Positions 37,801 through 45,833 of a stretch of 64,000 bases of DNA are shown here, one piece after another (the first letter of the stretch is position 1; every line of letters starts with the position of its first letter). The notes below the pieces were generated by a model. That model saw only the letters and a program-made list of their open reading frames with translations. It did no database searches and was not told where the DNA came from. Source of the stretch: Edaphobacter dinghuensis (GTDB lineage: Bacteria; Acidobacteriota; Terriglobia; Terriglobales; Acidobacteriaceae); assembly GCF_014640335.1 (NCBI RefSeq), contig NZ_BMGT01000004.1:248001-312000 (forward strand). The letters are read 5' to 3'. Position numbers and translations under genes: made by a program.

Positions 37801-38175
37801 GCCAATACCGGCTCACCGGGACAGCGTGCAGAAAGAACAAGTGCTGCTCCGTATGCTGGCTCGGGCTTTGTACAGTCACGGACAGATTGGCTCAATAAGC
37901 TGGCATTTACTCAGCCTGCGCAATATACGTTCGGAAACGAACATCGAAATGATCTTGTTGGTCCGAGGTATGACAACTTCGATGTGAACCTCTCGAAAAA
38001 CTTTCCGCTTTTCGAAAGTTCAACCCTTCAATTCCGGTCGGAGTTCTTCAATATCTTCAATCACACGAACCTCTCCAACCCTGACAACACTATTACTGAT
38101 GGATCGTTCGGCAAGATATTGAGCGCTGCGGGTTCCGGGCGGGAGATTCAATTTGCGCTGAAGATATTGTTCTAA
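34867..38175 (+). CDS. Oar-like TonB-dependent outer-membrane receptor
   Basis: A 1102-residue outer-membrane protein. A signal peptide (MMKRVALLILIGCSFVLCAPAQ) is followed by a carboxypeptidase-regulatory-like domain (~residues 25-105: GLITGTVTDPSGAVVPNSQI, YIVPQLAPGIYDIVV). Next comes a plug region with VDLPLNGREFTQLALLSPG, then a long beta-barrel ending FALKILF with the C-terminal Phe needed for BAM insertion. This is the acidobacterial Oar/TonB_dep pattern; such receptors are often tied to glycan uptake. ATG at 34867 has GGGAGG 6 bases upstream. The gene carries a GntR-type operator upstream and a terminator downstream, and precedes a secreted alpha-mannosidase, so import of a mannosidic glycan fragment is likely. 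Confidence 0.93.
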   Translation: MMKRVALLILIGCSFVLCAPAQTTNGLITGTVTDPSGAVVPNSQIEITNQGTGIKRATVSGADGHYIVPQLAPGIYDIVVTTAGFGQQNQKNVQLEVNQSLTLDFKLGLASAAQTVQVTTAPPMLNTTSATLTNVVNHEETVDLPLNGREFTQLALLSPGASPVENGQQSGFVVALGAGGISPSMNGQRGEQNNFTMDGILNNQIYTNTWVIAPPPDAIQEFNVQSHITDAQFSISSGANINVATRAGTNTFHGAVWEFFRNDALDAQTYPDTSRLPYRQNQYGVYFGGPVMLPKVVNGKNNTWFSLYWEGFRSAKTTSYLASVLTPNMIAGNFASALGSQIGTDSLGRPEYSGEIYDPETSRPDPNNPGESLRDPFPGNVIPSGRINQASLLYLQKYYPAPNLNVADNVFPNYQFSGANNTASDIFGIRLDHQLTQNDIIFARFNRSKQTLTTPESLPTYSHLLINYGQQAALGYTHVFNPKTILNFRYGYSYINYDDTDEAAGTAFAQSINSTEAFPVHDGVQLAPALSIANGFTGTSQFAVPLGPMEAMDYHVDLSKVVSNHTLGVGGMYYHLRSYDDGWTAGANFTQNATSQDGTAGPTGYGAASFLLGALDSYTPWLGNTGADQTVNWYGFYAQDQWQATKKLVLTAGIRWDYVSPPNYHKIVSGLNVLNGQFIVTGAVPPSVTEANGPRGFFNPQYNGWEPRFGLVYQFTDRTVLHGAFAMLDDHNNTLIQENQNIRLSWPSGVAANLTSLDLGIPSTYLNNLPPASSLLGGLAPYASYGADPDNKIPYVLEYNLGVQQQLSASTTLKLDYVGSLGRHQYIVPEANTALYPGAGPVLAREPFPQYGGPFSFSWNEMPSSYNALQAQLQKSLSNGLFLQASYTWSKSMDWQSDPYTNSEPNFYNLHMDWGPSDYNKTNMVVLTEVYQLPFGQNRTYLRGANKLVQGVAGDWMLGSIVTLNSGAPFNVFAGGDIANTGSPGQRAERTSAAPYAGSGFVQSRTDWLNKLAFTQPAQYTFGNEHRNDLVGPRYDNFDVNLSKNFPLFESSTLQFRSEFFNIFNHTNLSNPDNTITDGSFGKILSAAGSGREIQFALKILF

Positions 38176-38183
38176 CTGCAATT

Positions 38184-38206
38184 GGGCCGTCTTCTATAGG
38201 CGGCCC
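38184..38206 (+). terminator. terminator after the TonB receptor
   Basis: GGGCCGTC / GGCGGCCC stem (8 bp including one G-U) with a 7-base loop, followed by TTCACCTTTTG. It begins 8 bases after the receptor's stop codon. Confidence 0.6.
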
Positions 38207-38266
38207 TTCACCTTTTGCCAGTCGCGAGCCTATTCGTGAAAAGAAGTAGTAGAGAGATCGGTGGCC

Positions 38267-41200
38267 ATGTTCAATAAGAAAGCAGTTACAGGTTTTGTTC
38301 TGTTTGGGGTGTGTTTACTGGCGGGGTACAGTGCCTTTGGAGACACGAACGAGAGTAATCAGAATGCAGTCGTCTTTAAGCTTGGAAGTTTCGACCGCTC
38401 TTCATTCGAGTTCGCATCGGACAGCCCGAAGCAGCCAGTGAACTTTATTGTTGGCCAAAGCAATCCGGCAAAGGATTGGTATGCAACGCAACCGGCGGTG
38501 TTGAGTTCCGCTTCCGGGCAGACAAGAACGGATGTAGCCTCCGCACCCAGAGCAATCCACTTTTCTATCGATAGTAGACCGGAGGATAGGTATCGGCTGC
38601 GCGTATCCTTATTAATTGAAGCCGCTAGTGTGCCTGCTCTCCGCATCGATATTAATGGACGGCGGGGCATGCTTTATCTCCATCCCAAGCTCGATTACAG
38701 CAATGGCGATCAGGGCGACTCTTTTTATCCCGCATATTCACATGCTGAAACTACATTCGAATTTCCTGCCGGCTATCTGAAGCATGGCGAAAATTCAATT
38801 GCGTTCCAGGCGGTTGAGCAGGCAGATCAGGCTGTACCAGACGCCAGTCTTACTTATGATGCGATCGAGCTTGATCGTGTGACTGGTGTGGGTACTCCGA
38901 ATGCCTCTTCAGCTTTGGTTGTGCCTACGATCTTCTTCCGCCAAGAGGGCGGTAGCATCAAGGAACAGGTCGACGCCTTTATCCAGTCTGCAAAGCCATT
39001 TAAAGCCGGTGCCGAAGTTGAGCTGGCGGTCAACGGCAAGACCTATCACCAAAACGTGCAAGGCAGTCAGGACTTCGGCGAAGAGAAGGTGAGCTTTTTA
39101 GTCCCTGAGTTTACGAAAGATACGCATGCTCAACTTACCTGGAAGAGTGTGGGGCGTCCGCAACACAGCGATCAAACCATCAGTCCACAAAAAAAATGGA
39201 CGATCTTCATCGTGCCTCATATCCACGTAGACGTGGGTTACTCAGATTACCAGCCCAAGGTAGCGGCAATTCAGAGCCGAGATATTGATGAAGCGTTGGA
39301 CATGATCGATAAAAATCCCAGCTTCAGGTATAGCCTGGATGGGGCATGGGATCTGGAGCAGTTTTTGAAGACACATACTGCTGCCGATCAAGCTCGTGCG
39401 ATCAAGGCCGTGCAGGAACAAAAACTCTATGTGCCCGCGCAGTATGCGAATCTGCTGACGGGATTCCCAACATCTGAAACACTGATTCGCTCCCTCTATC
39501 CAAGCGCAAATTTCAGCCGGGAGCATGGATCACCATTCAATTACGCAAATATCACCGATGTTCCTTCCTATTCGTGGTCCTATGCTTCGGTCTTGGCTGC
39601 TGCAGGAATCCACTATCTTGCCGGCGGGAGCAATAACTATCGCGCTCCTGTTCTGCTTCAGGGAAGATTAAATGAGAATTCGCCGATGTGGTGGGAGGGA
39701 CCGGACGGAAACAAAGTTCTACTATGGTATTCGCGTATTTATCAGCAGATGCAGATGCTCTTTGGATTGCCTCCGGTACTGGATGCCGGTCGCGACACAC
39801 TGCCATTGTTCCTGCAGATGTATGAGCATCCGGGCTATGTTGCCGATGAGACGATCATGTACGGCACTCAGGTAGAGAACACGGATCTCTTTCCGCAGCA
39901 GTCGGAGCTAGCGCAAAAGTGGAATGAAACCTACGCCTATCCGCATCTGAAGTACTCCGGCTTTCACGACGCTCTTCAGTCGATTCAGCAGCAGTTTGGC
40001 AACAACATTCCCAGTATTCGCGGCGACGGTGGCCCCTACTGGGAAGATGGTATTGCATCGGATGCTTATTATGCCGGTATGGAGCGCTGGAACGAGGGCC
40101 GAGCTCCAACAGCGGAAAAGTTCGCCACGCTCACTTCGATCGTGAATCCGCGCACGCGAGCCGATAAGGCTTCTCTCGATCGCATGTGGAGAAACATGGT
40201 CTTGATGGATGAGCATACCTGGGACTCGTACAACAGTACTTCTGATCCGACCAGTATGGAAGCGGTTAAACAGCTAGCCGTGAAGGATCAGTATGCCGTG
40301 AACGCGCAGGCTTTGGCTGATTTCATCACACAGAACACCATGGCAAGTCTGACCAGTGCCATTCCGGTTGGGGCAGGGAAGGTGATCATCTTTAACAGTC
40401 TCAATTGGAAACGGAGTGGATTAGTTTCGATTGATATCGACAAAAAAACCGAGCTGGTTGACACAACAACCGATCAGAAGGTCCCGTTCAAAATTCTCCA
40501 GAGCGGCCCCAATTTCGATCACATTCAGTTTGTGGCTACCGATATCCCGGCCGTTGGATACAAGGTCTACAAGATGCAGCCGTCAACATCTCCTGCACCG
40601 AGTACAGCAACGCAACAGAACCTGACGATGGAGAATTCTTATTATCGAGTGACACTTGATCCATCAACTGGCGCAGTCAAGAGCATCTATGACAAGCAGT
40701 TGAACCACGAGTTGGTAAACGAAAGCAGCCCGTATCGCTTTGGGCAGTATCTGTACGTCACCGGGGGCGACAAAGCTTCGAACACGGTTCTGCAATACAG
40801 CCATGTTTATCCGAAGCCTGCACTGGAAGTCCATCCTGCAGAGGGCGGCAGCTTAGTCTCCGTCGCTCAGACGCCTTATGGGTGGGTTGCGCGCATGCGG
40901 AGTCACTCTGTTAACACTCCTGCTATAACCAGCGAGATTCGGCTCTTTGATCGGACCAAGAAGATCGAGTTTGTAGAGGATGTGGAGAAGAAAGATGTCG
41001 ACACGAAAGAGGGCGTATATTTTGCATTCCCGTTCGCGATGGGCCATCCGAAGTTTGAATACGAGATTCAAAATGGAGTAGTCAACCCGGCGAAAGATAT
41101 GTATCCGGGTGCAGGTCATGAGTGGTTTTCTGTCCAGCACTGGATTGCATTGCAGGAAGGCGGCGTTTCTGTCGGTCTGCTTCCGCTGGATGCAGGCTTG

Positions 41201-41824
41201 GCAACGTTTGGCGACATCAATCGAGGACAATGGCCGGATCATTTTGGAGATCGCCCAGGTTCTGTCTTCTCTTACATCATGAACAACTATTGGGACACGA
41301 ACTATCGAGCCGGGCAAGGGGGACACTTCAAATTTCACTACGTCCTTACAAGCGCATCTTCCACCAATGCGTCTGAGCTGAGCCGTCTGGGATGGGAGGA
41401 GATCACTCCGCTGGAAGCGGACATCGTCACAACTCAGGACAAAGCTCTCTCGTCACCCGAGGGAGAAGATCACGGCGCCAGTCCCTCGAATTCGGTTGCC
41501 GGTGCCGGTTCGCCGTGCGTTCTAGATCCGAAGGAAGACAGTTTTCTAAACGTGGACGATCCTAATGTTCTATTTGAGACCTGGAAACCTGCAGAAGACG
41601 GCAACGGCACTATCCTCCGTTTCCTTGATATAGGAGGCGATCAACGAACGGTAACTGTTCATGTCCCGCTCCTGCATATTGAAGAGGCATGGCAGAGCAA
41701 TGCAGTGGAAAAGGATGGAGAGAAGCTTTCTCTTTCGGGAGATCATGATTTCAGCTTTGTCATCCACCCACATGAAATTGCCTCAATTCGGATCGTCGGG
41801 TCCGATGCATGCAAGGCCAATTGA
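38267..41824 (+). CDS. secreted GH38 family alpha-mannosidase
   Basis: 1186 residues with an N-terminal signal peptide (hydrophobic residues ~8-22). An N-terminal extension of ~300 residues, probably carbohydrate-binding beta domains, precedes the catalytic domain. The zinc motif is PHIHVDVGY (His320, Asp322), the candidate nucleophile Asp431 lies in NITDVPSYSWSY, and a further zinc ligand is probably His650 in MDEHTWDS. C-terminal GH38 beta domains follow (VTLDPSTGAVKSIYDKQLNHELV is the typical start). It hydrolyses alpha-mannosides outside the cytoplasm. It follows the TonB receptor and shares all three active-site motifs with the DUF5054-type protein at 45834. ATG 38267 is preferred to GTG 38261. 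Confidence 0.9.
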   Translation: MFNKKAVTGFVLFGVCLLAGYSAFGDTNESNQNAVVFKLGSFDRSSFEFASDSPKQPVNFIVGQSNPAKDWYATQPAVLSSASGQTRTDVASAPRAIHFSIDSRPEDRYRLRVSLLIEAASVPALRIDINGRRGMLYLHPKLDYSNGDQGDSFYPAYSHAETTFEFPAGYLKHGENSIAFQAVEQADQAVPDASLTYDAIELDRVTGVGTPNASSALVVPTIFFRQEGGSIKEQVDAFIQSAKPFKAGAEVELAVNGKTYHQNVQGSQDFGEEKVSFLVPEFTKDTHAQLTWKSVGRPQHSDQTISPQKKWTIFIVPHIHVDVGYSDYQPKVAAIQSRDIDEALDMIDKNPSFRYSLDGAWDLEQFLKTHTAADQARAIKAVQEQKLYVPAQYANLLTGFPTSETLIRSLYPSANFSREHGSPFNYANITDVPSYSWSYASVLAAAGIHYLAGGSNNYRAPVLLQGRLNENSPMWWEGPDGNKVLLWYSRIYQQMQMLFGLPPVLDAGRDTLPLFLQMYEHPGYVADETIMYGTQVENTDLFPQQSELAQKWNETYAYPHLKYSGFHDALQSIQQQFGNNIPSIRGDGGPYWEDGIASDAYYAGMERWNEGRAPTAEKFATLTSIVNPRTRADKASLDRMWRNMVLMDEHTWDSYNSTSDPTSMEAVKQLAVKDQYAVNAQALADFITQNTMASLTSAIPVGAGKVIIFNSLNWKRSGLVSIDIDKKTELVDTTTDQKVPFKILQSGPNFDHIQFVATDIPAVGYKVYKMQPSTSPAPSTATQQNLTMENSYYRVTLDPSTGAVKSIYDKQLNHELVNESSPYRFGQYLYVTGGDKASNTVLQYSHVYPKPALEVHPAEGGSLVSVAQTPYGWVARMRSHSVNTPAITSEIRLFDRTKKIEFVEDVEKKDVDTKEGVYFAFPFAMGHPKFEYEIQNGVVNPAKDMYPGAGHEWFSVQHWIALQEGGVSVGLLPLDAGLATFGDINRGQWPDHFGDRPGSVFSYIMNNYWDTNYRAGQGGHFKFHYVLTSASSTNASELSRLGWEEITPLEADIVTTQDKALSSPEGEDHGASPSNSVAGAGSPCVLDPKEDSFLNVDDPNVLFETWKPAEDGNGTILRFLDIGGDQRTVTVHVPLLHIEEAWQSNAVEKDGEKLSLSGDHDFSFVIHPHEIASIRIVGSDACKAN

Positions 41825-41967
41825 ACGGACTAGCGGAGTATATGGAATTACGTGTAAAAGGTATGTGAAAGGGGCTGCATGGACTTGCGTTTCAACTGGG
41901 ATTGAGTGTCCTTCGATCCTTCGTCTGAAGCGTCCCAATGAGCCATTGGAGGTATTTTCCTTCACGC

Positions 41968-43734
41968 ATGAGCTTTTCTCGTCGCAGCTTTCTCTACTTA
42001 TCCGGTAGCGCATGGGGCATGGAGCTCCTTGGACAGGTTGCAACAAGAGGCCTGAAGCAAGGAGCTCTTTCCGCACCGTCGGGGCGTCCGTTCGACGCTC
42101 ATTTTGTCGACGTGGCGGCAAGTGCAGGATTGATATCTCCGACCATCTATGGAGGTGTCGATCATAAGAAGTACATCCTCGAAGCAGATGGATGCGGCTG
42201 CGCCTTTATTGACTATGACAACGATGGATGGATGGACATTTTTATCCTTTCGGGCATGCGTCTGAATGGTGTTCCGGAAAATACCGGCAACCGGCTCTAT
42301 AAGAACAACCGCGATGGAACATTTATGAATGTCACGGAAAAGGCTGGCTTGAGCTCATCCGGCTGGGCGATGGGCGTGTGTGTGGGGGACTATAACAACG
42401 ACGGCTTTGAGGATTTGTTCTGTACCTATTACGGACAAAACAAACTCTATCGCAACAACCGCGATGGAACGTTTACAGATGTGACACAGCAGGCTGGCCT
42501 GGCGTTGTCGGCCAATCCTCCTGCCTGGGGAGCTGGATGCTCTTTTATTGACTACGATCGTGATGGAAATCTGGACTTGTTCCTCTCCACCTACGTTGAG
42601 TTTGATCTGAAGACTACGCCTACAGCGGAACACGATGTGAACTGTAACTGGAAAGGGATTCCCGTGAACTGTGGGCCTCGTGGCCTGCCTCCGAGCTTTC
42701 CTGGAGCGCATGTGCTCTATCGCAATAATGGCGACGGAACGTTTACCGATGTGACGAAGCAGGCCAAGATCGACGGGCCGCGACGTGCTTATGGAATGAC
42801 CGTCGTCGCGGCGGATTTTGACGAGGATGGGTGGCAGGACATCTATGTGGCGTGCGATTCCACGCCAAGCCTCCTCTATATGAACAATCACGATGGAACC
42901 TTTCGCGAAGAGGGGCTTTTCCGCGGAGTTGCATTGAGTGAAGATGGAGGGGAACAGGCCGGGATGGGAGTCGGCCTGGGTGACTATAACCGCGACGGGC
43001 ACCTCGATATCTTCAAGACAAATTTTTCAGATGACACAAGCGATCTCTATCGAAACGACGGTCACGCTAATTTTCAAGATGTATCGCGAGCCAGCCGGAT
43101 TGCGGAAGAGTCGCGTTACACAAGTTGGGGGACGGGGATCGTCGACTTAGACAATAATGGGGACCCTGATATTTTCCTTGTTACCGGCAGTGTCTACCCT
43201 GAAGTAGAAAAAAAGCTTTCCCAATATCCGAATAAAAGCCCAAGGCTTCTGTTCAGAAACCTGGGCGATGGCACATTTGAGGAGATTGGCCAGCAGGCGG
43301 GTACAGGAGTTACGACACCTCATTCCAGCAGAGGCTGTGCCTTTGGGGATTTTGATAATGATGGAGATCTCGACATCCTGATTGTGAATATGAACGAGCC
43401 GCCATCGTTGCTGCGGAATGACATAAAAGGCAACTATCACTGGATCAAGGTAAAACTGATCGGCACAAAATCGAATCGAAGCGCGATCGGCGCACGGGTA
43501 GTGGCTCACTACGGCGGAAAAAGCAATGTTCAAACTTTGGCCAGCCAGTCGAGTTATCTTTCTGCAAATGATCCACGGCTCCATTTTGGACTGGGTGACG
43601 CACAGCAGGTAGATGTCGACATATTCTGGCCCAGTGGAGAGGTTGAGCATCTGAAAGCAGTCAAGGCCGATCAACTGATTACAGTGCAGGAAGGCAAGGG
43701 GATTATTGCCAAAACACAGTTTCGTAACACTTAG
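41968..43734 (+). CDS. CRTAC1/UnbV-type FG-GAP repeat protein with Tat signal
   Basis: The N-terminus MSFSRRSFLYLSGSAWG is a twin-arginine signal (S-R-R-S-F-L). The body is built of VCBS/FG-GAP repeats with calcium-binding-like Asp-rich loops (FIDYDNDGWMDIFI, VGDYNNDGFEDLF, FGDFDNDGDLDIL) forming a beta-propeller. The last ~90 residues are an ASPIC/UnbV domain (YHWIKVKLIGTKSNRSAIGARV...LHFGLGDA). The family is common in acidobacteria and has no settled biochemical function; a surface or periplasmic binding role is likely. ATG 41968 is chosen because it gives an intact Tat signal, though GGAGG is 15 bases away; ATG at 41938 is the alternative. It lies between GH38 and a TPR gene. Confidence 0.85.
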   Translation: MSFSRRSFLYLSGSAWGMELLGQVATRGLKQGALSAPSGRPFDAHFVDVAASAGLISPTIYGGVDHKKYILEADGCGCAFIDYDNDGWMDIFILSGMRLNGVPENTGNRLYKNNRDGTFMNVTEKAGLSSSGWAMGVCVGDYNNDGFEDLFCTYYGQNKLYRNNRDGTFTDVTQQAGLALSANPPAWGAGCSFIDYDRDGNLDLFLSTYVEFDLKTTPTAEHDVNCNWKGIPVNCGPRGLPPSFPGAHVLYRNNGDGTFTDVTKQAKIDGPRRAYGMTVVAADFDEDGWQDIYVACDSTPSLLYMNNHDGTFREEGLFRGVALSEDGGEQAGMGVGLGDYNRDGHLDIFKTNFSDDTSDLYRNDGHANFQDVSRASRIAEESRYTSWGTGIVDLDNNGDPDIFLVTGSVYPEVEKKLSQYPNKSPRLLFRNLGDGTFEEIGQQAGTGVTTPHSSRGCAFGDFDNDGDLDILIVNMNEPPSLLRNDIKGNYHWIKVKLIGTKSNRSAIGARVVAHYGGKSNVQTLASQSSYLSANDPRLHFGLGDAQQVDVDIFWPSGEVEHLKAVKADQLITVQEGKGIIAKTQFRNT

Positions 43735-43753
43735 AGCAGGAATGGAGAGCTGC

Positions 43754-44959
43754 ATGATGCGGCGCAGTCGGCAGATAATTTGTCGAGTCTGCCTCACTCT
43801 GACTTTTATCTTCATTGCCGGTGCCATCAGTCCGACTTGGGCGCAGAGTAGCGCACAACAAAACGAGAATGTTTGCGATGTGCACAGCACACTGCACCGT
43901 GTCGACGGACTCTTGAAGCTGCATCGGGAAGCAGAAGCGCAGCTTCTACTTCAGAGGGTAGTGAAATGTTCGCATCTGTCCCAGATCGAAACTTTTAATA
44001 TTGCCTGGTCTTATGGCAGAATGCATGACTTCAAGACAGCTCTCAGGCTCTTTGCTACCGTCGATGCGAATGTGCCCGACCTGCAAACGCATGCTTATGC
44101 GGTTGCACTCGGCCAGTTTGAGATGAGCGATTATCCGTCGGTGATTAAAACTCTCAAAACAGTGCAGGATAAACAAGCGCTAAACCCTGACTGCGTGAAT
44201 CTTCTCGCTGTATCGTATGCGAAACTGGGCCAATATCAGGATGCATACGTGCTTCTTCAGGGACAGATTCAGGAGCATCCGCGGGATTTATTTTCCTATC
44301 TGAACCTGATAACGCTGTTGACCGATGCTGGCCAGTTTGCTGAAGCGCAAAAGGTGGCGACCGAGTGTGTTGCGGTTTTTCCGCAAAACTCGGAGGTGTT
44401 TGTTGTCCGGGGCGCCACGGAGACCTTGCTGGGGCAGTTGGATAAGGCACGCAGCGACTTTGACAATGCGGTGAAAATTTCACCCGAAAAGAAGGATCCT
44501 CGATTCTTTTTAGCACTAACTGACTACAAGTTAAGCAACTACGCAGCGGCGGTCGCTGATCTGAGAAGTGCAATGCATGCTGGAGTTATCAGTGCGGATT
44601 TAGAGTACCTGTTGGCTGAATGCATGCTGAAACTCGATCCGACGAAACCGGCCGATGCACTTGCCGAACTGGATATGGCAATCCGGCTTGATGAAAATTC
44701 CGCGCCTTCCCGCACACTGCGGGGCAAGCTTCTTTTAGAAGAAGGGAATCCGAAGAAAGCGGTTGCGGATTTAGAGATCGCTCACAAGATCGACCCTGCG
44801 ATGCGGAGTGCTACCTATAATTTGGCTCGCGCGTATTTTGCCGTCGGCAAACAAAAGGAAGCGCAGACTCTTTATCAGCAGTTACAAGAACAGACAACGG
44901 ACACGGTTACAGAGTTGAGTGATCGGAGAATTAAGCAAGTTCTGGCGGGAGGTCCGTAA
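43754..44959 (+). CDS. secreted tetratricopeptide-repeat protein
   Basis: A signal peptide (basic start, hydrophobic VCLTLTFIFIAGAIS, cleavage near WAQS) is followed by about ten TPR-like helix pairs, for example NLLAVSYAKLGQYQDAYVLL, LNLITLLTDAGQFAEAQKVA and YNLARAYFAVGKQKEAQTLY. It is a periplasmic protein-protein scaffold. Paired with the CRTAC1-type gene (20 bases upstream, same strand) it matches a recurrent acidobacterial CRTAC1-TPR arrangement. ATG at 43754, preceded by GGAGAG, is favoured over ATG 43742. Confidence 0.8.
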   Translation: MMRRSRQIICRVCLTLTFIFIAGAISPTWAQSSAQQNENVCDVHSTLHRVDGLLKLHREAEAQLLLQRVVKCSHLSQIETFNIAWSYGRMHDFKTALRLFATVDANVPDLQTHAYAVALGQFEMSDYPSVIKTLKTVQDKQALNPDCVNLLAVSYAKLGQYQDAYVLLQGQIQEHPRDLFSYLNLITLLTDAGQFAEAQKVATECVAVFPQNSEVFVVRGATETLLGQLDKARSDFDNAVKISPEKKDPRFFLALTDYKLSNYAAAVADLRSAMHAGVISADLEYLLAECMLKLDPTKPADALAELDMAIRLDENSAPSRTLRGKLLLEEGNPKKAVADLEIAHKIDPAMRSATYNLARAYFAVGKQKEAQTLYQQLQEQTTDTVTELSDRRIKQVLAGGP

Positions 44960-45001
44960 GTTTGCATTATGTGAGATCGAACAATGATCCGAGAAGTATA
45001 T

Positions 45002-45016
45002 TGTATACTGTAAACT
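45002..45016 (+). promoter_or_regulatory. GntR/FCD-type operator, copy 2 (autoregulatory)
   Basis: TGTATACTGTAAACT: the left half-site TGTATAC is intact, the right half (GTAAACT) is degenerate. It sits just upstream of a consensus -10 box (TATAAT, 45022-45027), covering the -35 position of that promoter, 44 bases before the GntR start. A bound repressor here would block RNA polymerase, so negative autoregulation is predicted. Confidence 0.65.
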
Positions 45017-45021
45017 CTGCC

Positions 45022-45027
45022 TATAAT
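45022..45027 (+). promoter_or_regulatory. -10 box of the GntR gene
   Basis: A perfect TATAAT 34 bases before the start codon. The -35 region falls within operator copy 2 (TTGTAT at 45001-45006, spacer 15 bases, a weak match). Confidence 0.5.
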
Positions 45028-45060
45028 CGACATTTATGTTTGAAGGAGAGCTGTAACTGA

Positions 45061-45753
45061 ATGCCGCCCACAACCCAGCTCTCGGAGCTTCCCGTAGCTA
45101 CCTTGAAGACTCATGTCGTCGAGCGAATCCGCAATGCAATTCTGACGGCTGTCTTCAAGCCTGGTGAACGACTCAATGAAACTCATCTTGCACAGCAATT
45201 TGGAGTAAGCCGGATTCCGGTGCGTGAAGCTTTATTTCAGCTCCAGGAGCAGGGGTTGGTGATGAACCATCCTCGCCGCGGCATGTTCGTTGTCATGCTC
45301 AGCGAGGAGGATGTGCAAAAGATCAACAGCCTGCGGATTGTCCTTGAGGCTGAGGCCATCAAATTGTGTCGCGCGAATCTAATACCCAGCTACGAAAAGC
45401 GGCTTGAAGCGCTGGTGGAAAAGATGGAGAGCACGACCACAGAGTCTGACTTCGATGCTTCAAAGTTGGATCTGGAATTTCACCGGACAGTTTGGGCGGT
45501 ATCTGGAAACTCCTATCTGGAGAAGACGTTGAATTCCTTGGTGACGGTACTGTTCTCGCATCAGGCGCTTGCTTATATGACAGCACATGATCCGCTTCAT
45601 TGGCCGTTGCGTCATCACCGCGATCTTCTGGATGTGATTCTAGGCAAGTCAAACATGAGTCCGGAGGCCGCGATTGTGAAACATCTTCGTCATCGCTATA
45701 CGAATCCAGAGCGCTATTCCAGCCTGGCCCATACGCAGGTTACCCTCACCTAA
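45061..45753 (+). CDS. GntR family regulator, FadR/FCD subfamily
   Basis: A winged helix N-terminal domain (VVERIRNAILTAVFKPGERLNETHLAQQFGVSRIPVREALFQLQEQGLV) is followed by an all-helical FCD ligand domain. Metal-binding positions are visible as LDLEFHRTVW and HRDLLDVIL (Asp/His pattern). The length of 230 residues is normal. FCD regulators often control sugar-acid genes (UxuR, ExuR, LgoR) and bind TTGTATACAA-like palindromes. The shared operator in front of the TonB receptor, this gene, the DUF5054-type gene and the UxuA operon makes it the predicted master regulator of the block. Confidence 0.92.
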   Translation: MPPTTQLSELPVATLKTHVVERIRNAILTAVFKPGERLNETHLAQQFGVSRIPVREALFQLQEQGLVMNHPRRGMFVVMLSEEDVQKINSLRIVLEAEAIKLCRANLIPSYEKRLEALVEKMESTTTESDFDASKLDLEFHRTVWAVSGNSYLEKTLNSLVTVLFSHQALAYMTAHDPLHWPLRHHRDLLDVILGKSNMSPEAAIVKHLRHRYTNPERYSSLAHTQVTLT

Positions 45754-45804
45754 GCCTGTGGCATGCAAGCGCTACTTATAGGAAAGAAGTACGTTCATTA
45801 TTTC

Positions 45805-45819
45805 TGTATACAGTATGCA
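45805..45819 (+). promoter_or_regulatory. GntR/FCD-type operator, copy 3 (DUF5054-type gene)
   Basis: TGTATACAGTATGCA, identical to copy 1. It lies only 14 bases before the start codon, just upstream of the AGGAGA ribosome-binding site. It is thus probably downstream of, or overlapping, the transcription start, acting as a roadblock or start-site operator. Confidence 0.75.
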
Positions 45820-45833
45820 AATAGGAGAAAGAT

